DNA of 7,106 bases from an uncultured Sutterella sp. (GTDB lineage Bacteria; Pseudomonadota; Gammaproteobacteria; Burkholderiales; Burkholderiaceae_F), in contig CAJMKD010000066.1 of assembly GCA_905213905.1 (NCBI GenBank), positions 1 to 7,106 of the forward strand, read 5' to 3'. The notes under the pieces were generated by a model. The model was not told where the DNA came from and made no database searches. It saw only the letters and a program-made list of their open reading frames with translations. This document shows positions 1 to 5,588 of this stretch, piece by piece. Every line of letters starts with the position of its first letter. Within the stretch, counting starts at the first letter, position 1. The translations under genes and the position numbers were made by a program.

Positions 1-15
1 TCGGTCCGCTATCCA

Positions 16-56
16 TCCCCACCCAATGCTCCGCCTTGCTACGCATTGGATGGGGA
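16..56. repeat. 14-bp inverted repeat at window edge, 13-nt loop
   Basis: The arm at 16-29 (TCCCCACCCAATGC) pairs with 43-56 (GCATTGGATGGGGA). The only mismatch, positions 22 and 50, is a C-A pair in a plus-strand RNA but a U-G wobble in a minus-strand RNA, so the structure is complete only if transcribed leftward. No T-run follows on either side, so it is not a standard terminator. A minus-strand ATG lies at 16-14, immediately beyond the arm, and its frame runs off the window. It may be a hairpin near the end of a mobile element or a leader structure of a gene to the left. Confidence 0.55.
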
Positions 57-154
57 ATTCCGCGGATATTTGTTAAAAAGGTCAAAGCAGAATCCGAGAC
101 AGAAAAAAAGCGCCCGTCCAAGCGAAGCGCCGCAAACAAAGACTCTGAATAAGA

Positions 155-195
155 AAACGGCGGTTCGGAAAAAGGAGGAAACCGAACCGCCGTTT
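155..195 (-). terminator. Perfect 14-bp hairpin, probable leftward terminator
   Basis: Arms AAACGGCGGTTCGG (155-168) and CCGAACCGCCGTTT (182-195) are perfectly complementary around a 13-nt loop. Read on the minus strand the hairpin is followed by TTTTCTTATT, the better T-tract; on the plus strand only three T follow. A leftward rho-independent terminator is therefore the simplest reading, although no minus-strand gene is visible just to its right. The plus-strand loop contains a perfect Shine-Dalgarno string, AAGGAGG (172-178), an alternative reason for conservation discussed under findings. Confidence 0.55.
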
Positions 196-584
196 AGAGG
201 AGATGCCATGCGGACGCGACCAACATCCGCATCGCGATATGTTCGCCGCAGCAGCGGCGGACATAATTTTTGAAAAACGCCTGTCGCCTTTCGGAAGCAC
301 GCGCAACGGGGACCAGCCGAGCACGCGCAGCATTTTTCATCAACCACAAAAAGGAGAAAAACTCACTTCAGACAGTGGAACCGCCAAATGAATCAATGAC
401 TCGATTCCCTTCGACAGATGGCGCTGACCGAAATTTGTACGGAAAAACCGAACAACTTGATTCGTCATTCTTTGTTTTTCTGAACATGTGAGAAGTATAT
501 CAACGGCTCTGCTTTTTTAGGGTCGTCAAGCCCTCGTTTTCCCTATATAAATTGCAACAAATTATTTCAATCAAACGACTACGC

Positions 585-627
585 CTTTTGGCTGAACACT
601 GCTTCCCAATTTGGGTTCGGCCAAAAG
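585..627. repeat. 13-bp inverted repeat in AT-rich spacer
   Basis: Arms CTTTTGGCTGAAC (585-597) and GTTCGGCCAAAAG (615-627) match at 12 of 13 positions, and the exception is a U-G wobble in a plus-strand RNA. A smaller palindrome, CCCAA-T-TTGGG (605-615), lies in the loop. The next bases (AATTTCC) make a poor T-tract, so this is not a clear terminator. It may be part of a small RNA or of a decayed mobile element. Confidence 0.5.
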
Positions 628-799
628 AATTTCCAATTTCATCAAATAGAAAGAGTCATTTCGCTCAACGCAAACTCATCGCTGAACGAGCGTGTTTAGG
701 GTGGGTGGCAAAACATCTTAGGTACTTTCCACCTCTTGATTGTTTGTTTTGAAAGAAGTATTTGCGGGTTGTTCTTTTTGCGAAAGCATAAATCGCAGT

Positions 800-829
800 T
801 TGAGCGGCATCGAACTGCCTTCCTATAAT
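800..829 (+). promoter_or_regulatory. Sigma70-type promoter for the flavoprotein gene
   Basis: A perfect -10 hexamer TATAAT (824-829) lies 18 bp after a -35-like TTGAGC (800-805; four of six consensus bases). This is the best promoter match in the left part of the window and points at the gene starting at 1021. The predicted transcript start near 836 would give a leader of about 185 nt. Confidence 0.65.
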
Positions 830-835
830 TGATTC

Positions 836-1014
836 AAGGGAAGACCTTCCGCGAGCGGGGCGATTTCCTTTCCCGGCCTCGTCCTCAGCCCGCTCGAGGC
901 GCCTTGCCCAATGCATCGGCCGATGCGTTCGAGCTGCCGCAGTGAGCGCACCGACCGCAACAAGGACGTCTGAAAGACGTTCAAAGCGGCGGCCTCGATT
1001 CGCCGCAAAGGAGG
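836..1014 (+). promoter_or_regulatory. Long 5' leader rich in inverted repeats, ending in a strong RBS
   Basis: Between the predicted transcript start and the gene at 1021 there are several inverted repeats in order: CGAGCGGG (852-859) with CCCGCTCG (889-896); the perfect 14-bp palindrome GCATCGGCCGATGC (913-926); ACGTCT-gaa-AGACGT (966-980); and GCGGCG (986-991) with CGCCGC (1001-1006). The last stem ends directly at the ribosome binding site AAAGGAGG (1007-1014), which is six bases before the ATG. The spacing suggests either RNA-level control of translation or, for the two DNA palindromes, protein binding sites. It does not match any riboswitch consensus I can recall, including the FMN element. 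Confidence 0.45.
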
Positions 1015-1020
1015 TACGGC

Positions 1021-1794
1021 ATGACAACAAGCGAAAAGAACGTTTCCCTTTGGCGTATATACGTCTGCATGAACCGCGTCGAAGAGGCTCAAGGCGTCGA
1101 CTCCTACTACCTGATGCCGAAGGACGGCAAGCCGATGGCTTCGCTCCTGCCCGGCCAATACGTGTACATCAAGGGCAATTTCCCGTCGACGGGCGAATTC
1201 GGCCCGGCGAGCTTCCCGGTATCCTCTGCGCCGGACGCAGGCCTCCTGCGGCTCACGGTGAAGTATGTGAGCGGCGAAAACACCGTCGACGAAACTTCGA
1301 CGGAAGCCCGTCTTCATCGCCTTCTCAAGGTCGGCAGCGAAATCGAGCTCTCTGAACCGAAGGGCGAATTCACTTTCGACTTTAAGGAAGAGCACCCCGT
1401 CGTCATCATCGCCGCGGGCATCAACATCGCGGGCGTCGTGCCGATTCTGAGCGCGCTTTCAACGGAAAATCCGCTGCGCCGCGTCCATCTGCTCTATTCG
1501 ACGCAAAACGGGGCGCATTATCCCCTCAAGGCTGAAGTCGACTCCATCATGAAGGGGCTCCCGCACGGCGCAAAGGCCGTCTTCTTCACGAGTCCGGAAG
1601 AAAACGAGCAGATCGGCCGCGACTACGATGCGCAGGGCCGCATCAGTCCTGAGCGCATCCGCTTCTTCTGCCAGGATCCGGATGCCGACTTCTGGCTCAC
1701 GGGACCGGAAGACTTCATGGCAATGGTGAAGGCTTCGCTTCTCGAAATCGGCGTCATTGCGCCGCGCATTCATTGCGAAAGCTTCACCCATTAA
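1021..1794 (+). CDS. Ferredoxin-reductase-type FAD/NAD(P) oxidoreductase
   Basis: The 257-residue protein has the two-domain plan of the ferredoxin-NADP reductase superfamily and most resembles the reductase part of flavohemoglobins, without globin or a 2Fe-2S domain. The FAD-binding barrel carries PGQYVYIK (44-51), the SSAP segment (68-71), LRLTVKY (76-82) and GSEIELSEPKGEF (105-117). The nucleotide-binding half carries PVVIIAAGINIAGVVPIL (126-143), DFWLTGPEDFM (223-233) and the C-terminal HCESF (251-255), like the aromatic/glutamate tail of Hmp reductases. Two motifs are degenerate: the usual R-x-Y-S flavin motif reads ASFP (63-66), and the usual G-x-G of the nucleotide loop reads GIN. The cofactor mode is therefore uncertain. 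It is a soluble cytoplasmic protein with no signal peptide, and its electron acceptor is unknown. The start is fixed by AAAGGAGG six bases upstream. The gene stands alone between its own promoter and a terminator. Confidence 0.88.
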   Translation: MTTSEKNVSLWRIYVCMNRVEEAQGVDSYYLMPKDGKPMASLLPGQYVYIKGNFPSTGEFGPASFPVSSAPDAGLLRLTVKYVSGENTVDETSTEARLHRLLKVGSEIELSEPKGEFTFDFKEEHPVVIIAAGINIAGVVPILSALSTENPLRRVHLLYSTQNGAHYPLKAEVDSIMKGLPHGAKAVFFTSPEENEQIGRDYDAQGRISPERIRFFCQDPDADFWLTGPEDFMAMVKASLLEIGVIAPRIHCESFTH

Positions 1795-1851
1795 CGCATA
1801 AGGCGCTGCCGGCGAATCAATACACGCTTTGTCGGCAGGCGCCGCCGCGTG

Positions 1852-1883
1852 AAAGGCGTTCGAGGTGGTTCGAGCGCCTTTTT
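1852..1883 (+). terminator. Rho-independent terminator after the flavoprotein gene
   Basis: Stem AAAGGCGTTCGA (1852-1863) pairs with TCGAGCGCCTTT (1870-1881) with one U-G wobble and a six-base loop, followed by further T to 1883, for a run of five T in total (1879-1883). A second hairpin lies just before it (about 1802-1813 with 1831-1843, one bulge). The mirror T-tract on the minus strand is only three T, so it is a weaker terminator for the leftward gene ending at 1934. Confidence 0.85.
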
Positions 1884-1933
1884 GCCGCAGTCTGATCCGC
1901 CGGCCCCCTGCAAATCTTGCGGGCTGCGCGTCC

Positions 1934-2587
1934 TCACTCGAGGAAATCCCGGATCGGCAAGCCGAAAAATCTCGCAATCGCCTGCGCAACTGCGGGCGGC
2001 ATAACGCGCACTCCCGATTCATAGTCGGAAATGCGCGACTGGGTCGTCTGCGCGATGTCGGCAACGGCCTTCTGCGTGAGGCCGCGCTCGCGCCGCAGCT
2101 GCTTCAAAAGCACGCCGGGCGACAGCCGTCCGCCCTGCGAAGCGGCGGGCTTCGATACGCCCATGCGGCCGGGCGCGCCTGGCGCACCGGCAGGCATCGA
2201 AGCCCCAGCCGGGTATCCGACCGGCGCAGCCTGCGGGTAGACCCCTGCCGGATAGGGCATCGGATAGGCGGGCGGCGCCGGATAGCCGGGCTGCGGCGGC
2301 ATGCCGGCAGGCCAGGCAGGATACGGCAGGCTGCCGGCCGCAGCGCCGCCAAAGCCTGCAGGGCTTGCTGGGATCGCCGGATCAGCGGGGCCGCCCGTTT
2401 CCGGCATTTCTCCGGCATGGGCCGCGCTTTCCATCGGATCAAAAACGGCCGGTCCGTCCACCGCCATGGCAGCAAGCAGGCTGGCAAGCAGTCCTTCGAC
2501 GGCATCCGCGCGCTCGAGCGGCACGCGCAGCGTGAAGACGGCTTCCTGCGCCTCGTTGTCTCTTCTCAGTCGTTCGCTTGTACTCAT
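1934..2587 (-). CDS. HTH (Cro/CI-type) protein with Pro/Gly/Ala/Tyr-rich linker
   Basis: With the chosen start the product has 217 residues in three parts. Residues 1-45 are a charged start and a helix-like stretch (AVFTLRVPLERADAVEGLLASLLAAMA). Residues about 46-155 form a low-complexity linker rich in Pro, Gly, Ala and Tyr (YPAPPAYPMPYPAG, YPAGASMPAGAPGAPG). Residues about 158-217 form a recognisable XRE/Cro-CI helix-turn-helix: LKQLRRERGLTQKAVADIAQ, then TTQSRISDYESG, ending AIARFFGLPIRDFLE. A C-terminal HTH behind a disordered linker is unusual for this family, where it is usually N-terminal. A longer reading from 2704 (256 residues) is possible, but the extra residues look like translated spacer. 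The chosen start has only a weak GGCGG upstream. The gene is divergent from the nitroreductase gene, so it may control that gene or itself; this is inference. The N-terminal part is not one I recognise. Confidence 0.75.
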   Translation of the reverse strand: MSTSERLRRDNEAQEAVFTLRVPLERADAVEGLLASLLAAMAVDGPAVFDPMESAAHAGEMPETGGPADPAIPASPAGFGGAAAGSLPYPAWPAGMPPQPGYPAPPAYPMPYPAGVYPQAAPVGYPAGASMPAGAPGAPGRMGVSKPAASQGGRLSPGVLLKQLRRERGLTQKAVADIAQTTQSRISDYESGVRVMPPAVAQAIARFFGLPIRDFLE

Positions 2588-2762
2588 GACGGAACCGCCG
2601 CGTCTGAACGGCACGGCATCTGCTTGTAGGTGGGCCGAAGCGCCTCGGCAGCGTCCGTTCTGTAGACGCCGCTCGAATCCGCTATTCTTTTCGAATTCGC
2701 TCATTTTAAGGGCTCGCCGTCCGTGCGCGACGCCCGGACGAGCATTCATCCAAGGCGGCAGC
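2588..2762. promoter_or_regulatory. Divergent intergenic region, HTH gene / nitroreductase gene
   Basis: This 175-bp gap must hold the promoters for both divergent genes. It contains an AT-richer core around 2681-2709, including GAATTC and TTTTAA, but I see no hexamer pair close to consensus in either direction. The rightward ribosome binding site is AAGGCGG (2752-2758), four bases before the ATG at 2763 and one mismatch from ideal. Confidence 0.4.
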
Positions 2763-3542
2763 ATGTCCATCGAAAAAAAACTCAAGGCGAAATTCGCAGA
2801 ACTGAGCAGCGACATTGAAGATCACTTCGACGAGCTCAAACGAGAAATCGAGCGCAGATTCGGCCGGCGCCACGACGGCGAAGAAGTATTCCGCGCGCTC
2901 TCACAGCCCGCCGGCCTATCGATGACGCTCGGCGAAGCACTCGCGCGCCGCCGCTCCGAGCGCAACTTCAGCAACGAGCCGCTCCCGGATCCGCTCCTCG
3001 CGAATCTTCTCTACGCTGCCGACGGCATCAACCGCCCGAACGGTCGGCGCACAACGCCTTCGGCATTCAACTGGCGGGAAACTGAAATCTACGTGCTCAA
3101 GCCCAACGGCATCTGGCGCTGGGTGCCGGAGCGCAATGGCCTTATTTTCTGTTCGCCCGAAGATCTTCGACCGGAAACGCATATGGTGGAAATGCCGCTT
3201 GCGGCCCTTCCGCCTGTGATTCTCGTCTACGTGACGAACTTCGAGCGCACCCGCGACTTCGTCCTGCGTCTCGCGCAGCTCATAGCCGACAAGGTGAAGC
3301 GGGCGGACTGGACGGAGGAAACGGTCGAAGAAACCCGCCTGCGCTCGACGCATCTCGACGTGGGCATGAAGATGCAGTCCGTGGCGCTTGCCGCCGCTGC
3401 GATGGGGCTTGCGTGCGTGCCGCGCACGGGCTTTCTCGTCGAAAAGCTCAATAAGCGCCTTCGCCTCAAGCCGACTGAAACGGTTGTAGCCGTTCAGTCG
3501 CTCGGCTACCCGGCCAAGTCCGTGCTCGACCACATCCTCTAG
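2763..3542 (+). CDS. Nitroreductase-family FMN oxidoreductase (SagB-like fold)
   Basis: The 259-residue product has a nitroreductase-fold domain from about residue 52 to the end. The FMN-phosphate motif RRRSERNFS (62-70) matches the family's RRSxRxF signature. RTTPSAFNWRETEIYVL (96-112) corresponds to the R-x-x-P-S-A segment of SagB-like and TM1586-like members, and LDVGMKMQSVALAAAAMGLACVPRTGF (198-224) is the usual C-terminal helix and flavin-contact loop. Such enzymes use FMN and NAD(P)H to reduce nitro groups, quinones or enones, or to oxidise peptide heterocycles; no peptide-modification partner genes are nearby. Residues 1-45 are an unusual charged, coiled-coil-like extension (IEKKLKAKFAELSSDIEDHF). 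No signal peptide or membrane segment is seen. The start follows AAGGCGG. The frame stays open far upstream to about 2301, but that part is the antisense of the HTH gene. It converges on the next gene with only 9 bp between stop codons. Confidence 0.88.
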   Translation: MSIEKKLKAKFAELSSDIEDHFDELKREIERRFGRRHDGEEVFRALSQPAGLSMTLGEALARRRSERNFSNEPLPDPLLANLLYAADGINRPNGRRTTPSAFNWRETEIYVLKPNGIWRWVPERNGLIFCSPEDLRPETHMVEMPLAALPPVILVYVTNFERTRDFVLRLAQLIADKVKRADWTEETVEETRLRSTHLDVGMKMQSVALAAAAMGLACVPRTGFLVEKLNKRLRLKPTETVVAVQSLGYPAKSVLDHIL

Positions 3543-3551
3543 CGGCGCCGA

Positions 3552-4049
3552 TCAATCGTCGATGCGGCCTTGATACCGGCCCGTGCGGTCGTAGACTCGG
3601 CCGTCTTCGGTGACTTTCCCCTGATAGCGGCCCGTACGGTCGTAAATCCGGCCGTCCTCGGTCTGCCGGCCCTGATAGCGGCCGGTTCGATCGTAGCGGC
3701 GGCCGTCTTCGGTTTCACGGCCTTCGTAGCGTCCGGTCCGATCATAGCGGCGCCCGTCCTTTGTGACGCGCCCCTGGTAGCGGCCCGTGCGGTCGTAAAT
3801 CCGGCCGTCCTCGGTGACTTTTCCCTGATAGCGGCCGGCGTCGTCGTAACGGCGCCCCGGCTCAAGGGCCTGCGCATTCGAAGCGCCTGTGAGAATCGCC
3901 GTCCATTCACCAAAGCCAGCATCGCGCACAGGGAAGGACGGTCCGGCGCCGATCGAGGCGCCAATGGCGCCCGCGATGAGTGCGCCTGCGGCGCAGCGCA
4001 GCGCCTGCCCCAAAAGCCGTGCCGGCCTGCTCTTTTCCTTCTTTGTCAT
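3552..4049 (-). CDS. Probable exported protein of six 17-residue YDRTGRYQG repeats
   Basis: The 165-residue product starts with a basic segment (MTKKEKSRPARLLGQALR) and a small-residue hydrophobic stretch (about 19-37, GALIAGAIGASIGAG). An AxA site (AQA, 59-61) then precedes the repeats, which fits a long signal peptide or an N-terminal membrane anchor. From residue 65 to the end there are six units of the pattern GRxYDRTGRYQGRxTED: 65-81, 82-98, 99-115, 116-132, 133-149 and a 16-residue last unit, 150-165. The first unit differs most (YDDAGRYQGKV). The pattern resembles repeats of the 'beta-flower' small beta-propeller-like proteins; that family link is from memory and moderate. The function is unknown. 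The ATG at 4049 is chosen because GGAAG lies five bases before it; the ATG 15 bases upstream lacks an RBS. It lies 132 bp downstream of the amidohydrolase gene on the same strand, and co-transcription is possible. Confidence 0.83.
   Translation of the reverse strand: MTKKEKSRPARLLGQALRCAAGALIAGAIGASIGAGPSFPVRDAGFGEWTAILTGASNAQALEPGRRYDDAGRYQGKVTEDGRIYDRTGRYQGRVTKDGRRYDRTGRYEGRETEDGRRYDRTGRYQGRQTEDGRIYDRTGRYQGKVTEDGRVYDRTGRYQGRIDD
3555..3857 (-). repeat. Six tandem in-frame 51-bp repeats
   Basis: The DNA encoding the repeats is five units of 51 bp plus one of 48 bp. Units share blocks such as CGGCCCGTRCGGTCGTA on the plus strand, with substitutions mainly at the variable residue before Tyr and at the R/K-x-T positions. 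The repeats are contiguous, lack spacers and stay in frame, so they are coding repeats that can change in number by slippage or recombination. Confidence 0.85.
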
Positions 4050-4181
4050 GCTTACTTCCGTCATGCGTGAGTGAGGAAAAAATTGCTGAGGCGCGGCACG
4101 AACGGCACCGGTCCGAACGGCCGCGCAGTTTGCTGGCGTCCTGAAGGATCTTTCCGAATCCGTCAGCGTTCCGCCCAATTA

Positions 4182-5588
4182 TTACGGACGAAAGCGCTCT
4201 GGCTCGGGGCCCGAGAGATCAATTTCAATGGTCTCAAAGCCCTTTGACTGCAGCGCAGGCGCGCCTTTGGCGGTCGTAATGAACCGCATTGAATGTCCGA
4301 AGAGCTCGCCCGACTTCATGACGGTCTCGCCGTTCACAATCGTTTCGATCGCCTTCTGGCGCTCGAAGTCGAAGACCGTGATGTCGGCGGCCGCACCGGG
4401 CGTCAGGTGTCCGCGGTCGGCGAGCCGCAGGTGGCGCGCAGGATTGACCGACGTCTTCACGACGAACTCGGAAAGCGTGAGCGCGCCGAATTTGACGAGC
4501 GAAAGGCCGACCGAGAGCGTCACGTTGCGCGGAATGCAGCCGCCGTCCGTTGAAATGGCATCGACCACGAATGTGCCGTCAGGACGCTTGGCCTGCGCGA
4601 GCATGAAGCGGGAAAGCGCCGGATTCACAGGGAAGGAGCCGGCGGTGGCCGTGCCCTTTTCCGTCCAGTAGCGAAGCGCCTCTTCGCCTTCGGTGAGCTC
4701 GGAAATGAAGCCCGTGTCGCGCACGACGAAAAGAACGCCGCGGCGAATCGCCTCTCGAATCCCGTCGGCTGTCGGCGGCAGCCCGAAGGTTGCGAGGCAC
4801 GTCTGCGTTACATGATCGATCACGCGGCCCTCGCTGTCGCAGGTGAGGATCGTCCCGTTCATCGGACTCACGTAGCTTTCGCACCAGAGATTGGGATTGG
4901 CCGTGAGGAGCGCAGCAGCTTCCTCGGCCTCTTCGCGCACCGTCTTCACGCGGCCGCGGCAGTAGGCGTTGATGTGCGCGAGATGCAGCCGCATGCCGCG
5001 GCACGTCTCGACAACTTCAATCATGCCTTTGAGATTCGAGCCGGCCGTCTGGCTGCCGGCGTGCCACGCGGCATAGGCATTCTCCTCATTGGCAATGCGG
5101 ACCATCGCCCGGCAGGTTTCAAGCGGCAGCGGCCAGTGTCCGCCCATGAGCTTCACGCCGATGGCGCCCGACGCGAGCGCATCGGCGAGCCAGCCGCGCA
5201 TCTGCGCTTCGCTCGGCGAGAGCGTCCCGAAGCTCGCCTCCGGCGAAAAGCCCTCGAGCATCGCCACATTGATCCCTGCGCCTTTTTCCTTGGCATGGGC
5301 AAGGATGTCGGCGACGGGGCCAGCCATGTCGAGGCAGGTCGTCACGCCCGCGAGCGCCGCCATGCGCGTGCCGTAGGGCGAGCCGAAGACGCTGCCGAGA
5401 TGCAGATGCGAATCGATGAGGCCCGGCATCAGCACCAGTCCCGAAAGATCCTCGACCGAAGCGGCTTCGCCTTCGAGGCCGCTCCCGATGGCGGCGATGC
5501 GCCCGTTTTCAAGCGCCACGTCCGCAGAGCCGTCAATGCCGTTGACGGGCGAGACAACATGCGCGTTTTTAAGCAATCGATCCCACAT
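4182..5588 (-). CDS. Amidohydrolase-superfamily enzyme (dihydroorotase/hydantoinase-like)
   Basis: The 468-residue product has the usual cyclic-amidohydrolase length and plan: a small beta-sandwich formed by both ends around a metal-dependent barrel. Visible landmarks are the metal motif GLIDSHLHLG (56-65, H61 and H63), a likely carboxylated lysine in GVKLMGG (144-150, K146), WHAGS (H176), LHLAHINAY (201-209, H202 and H205), the catalytic or metal aspartate in AISTDGG (D348), and the C-terminal NPARHL / PGAAADITVFD segment (382-407) typical of the superfamily. It should hydrolyse a C-N bond (cyclic amide, imide or N-acyl) in the cytoplasm; the substrate cannot be read from sequence. It is not clearly PyrC, allantoinase or D-hydantoinase. 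The start is the ATG at 5588, preceded by GAGAG. It is divergent from a LysR-type regulator gene, the usual layout of an inducible catabolic gene and its regulator. Confidence 0.9.
   Translation of the reverse strand: MWDRLLKNAHVVSPVNGIDGSADVALENGRIAAIGSGLEGEAASVEDLSGLVLMPGLIDSHLHLGSVFGSPYGTRMAALAGVTTCLDMAGPVADILAHAKEKGAGINVAMLEGFSPEASFGTLSPSEAQMRGWLADALASGAIGVKLMGGHWPLPLETCRAMVRIANEENAYAAWHAGSQTAGSNLKGMIEVVETCRGMRLHLAHINAYCRGRVKTVREEAEEAAALLTANPNLWCESYVSPMNGTILTCDSEGRVIDHVTQTCLATFGLPPTADGIREAIRRGVLFVVRDTGFISELTEGEEALRYWTEKGTATAGSFPVNPALSRFMLAQAKRPDGTFVVDAISTDGGCIPRNVTLSVGLSLVKFGALTLSEFVVKTSVNPARHLRLADRGHLTPGAAADITVFDFERQKAIETIVNGETVMKSGELFGHSMRFITTAKGAPALQSKGFETIEIDLSGPEPERFRP

Larger units (their letters stand above)
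1..799. other. Noncoding, partly AT-rich region with inverted repeats
   Basis: No open frame here has a convincing start site, family motif or host-like codon use. The left part (about 100-400) is GC-rich and the right part (about 420-800) is clearly AT-richer than the rest of the window. It contains the inverted repeats listed separately (16-56, 155-195, 585-627). Weaker structures are an imperfect hairpin at 435-455 (TTGT-CGG / CCG-ACAA around five A) and a CGCCGC-type hairpin near 244-260. A promoter-like pair TCGTCA (523-528) and TATAAA (546-551) with a 17-bp spacer has no credible gene after it. The region could hold a small RNA, a decayed mobile element, or the flank of an element lying left of the window. 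Confidence 0.6.

Noticed and set aside
46..273. Rightward open frame of 75 codons
   Set aside because: It runs straight through the 14-bp hairpin, has no RBS at its start and shows no family resemblance. Its Lys/Arg-rich composition looks like translated spacer.
552..752. Rightward frame of 66 codons in the AT-rich island
   Set aside because: It starts at a non-ATG codon without an RBS, reads through the 585-627 hairpin, and its product resembles nothing.
823..1395. Leftward 190-codon frame over the leader and start of the flavoprotein gene
   Set aside because: It is antisense to a well-supported gene, with Arg/Ala/His-rich composition typical of shadow frames in GC-rich DNA.
1865..2629. 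Rightward 254-codon frame opposite the HTH gene
   Set aside because: It is an Arg/Gly-rich shadow with no motif. The opposite strand encodes a clear HTH domain.
2301..2762. Upstream extension of the nitroreductase frame
   Set aside because: It lies antisense to the HTH gene and encodes low-complexity Ala/Arg/Ser. The RBS-supported ATG is at 2763.
3555..3857. Possible CRISPR array
   Set aside because: The repeats are contiguous with no unique spacers, 51 bp is a multiple of three, and they form an in-frame protein repeat.
3570..4070. Rightward 166-codon frame across the repeat gene
   Set aside because: It is a periodic shadow of the 51-bp repeats. The leftward frame gives the signal-like segment and the clean YDRTGRYQG repeat.
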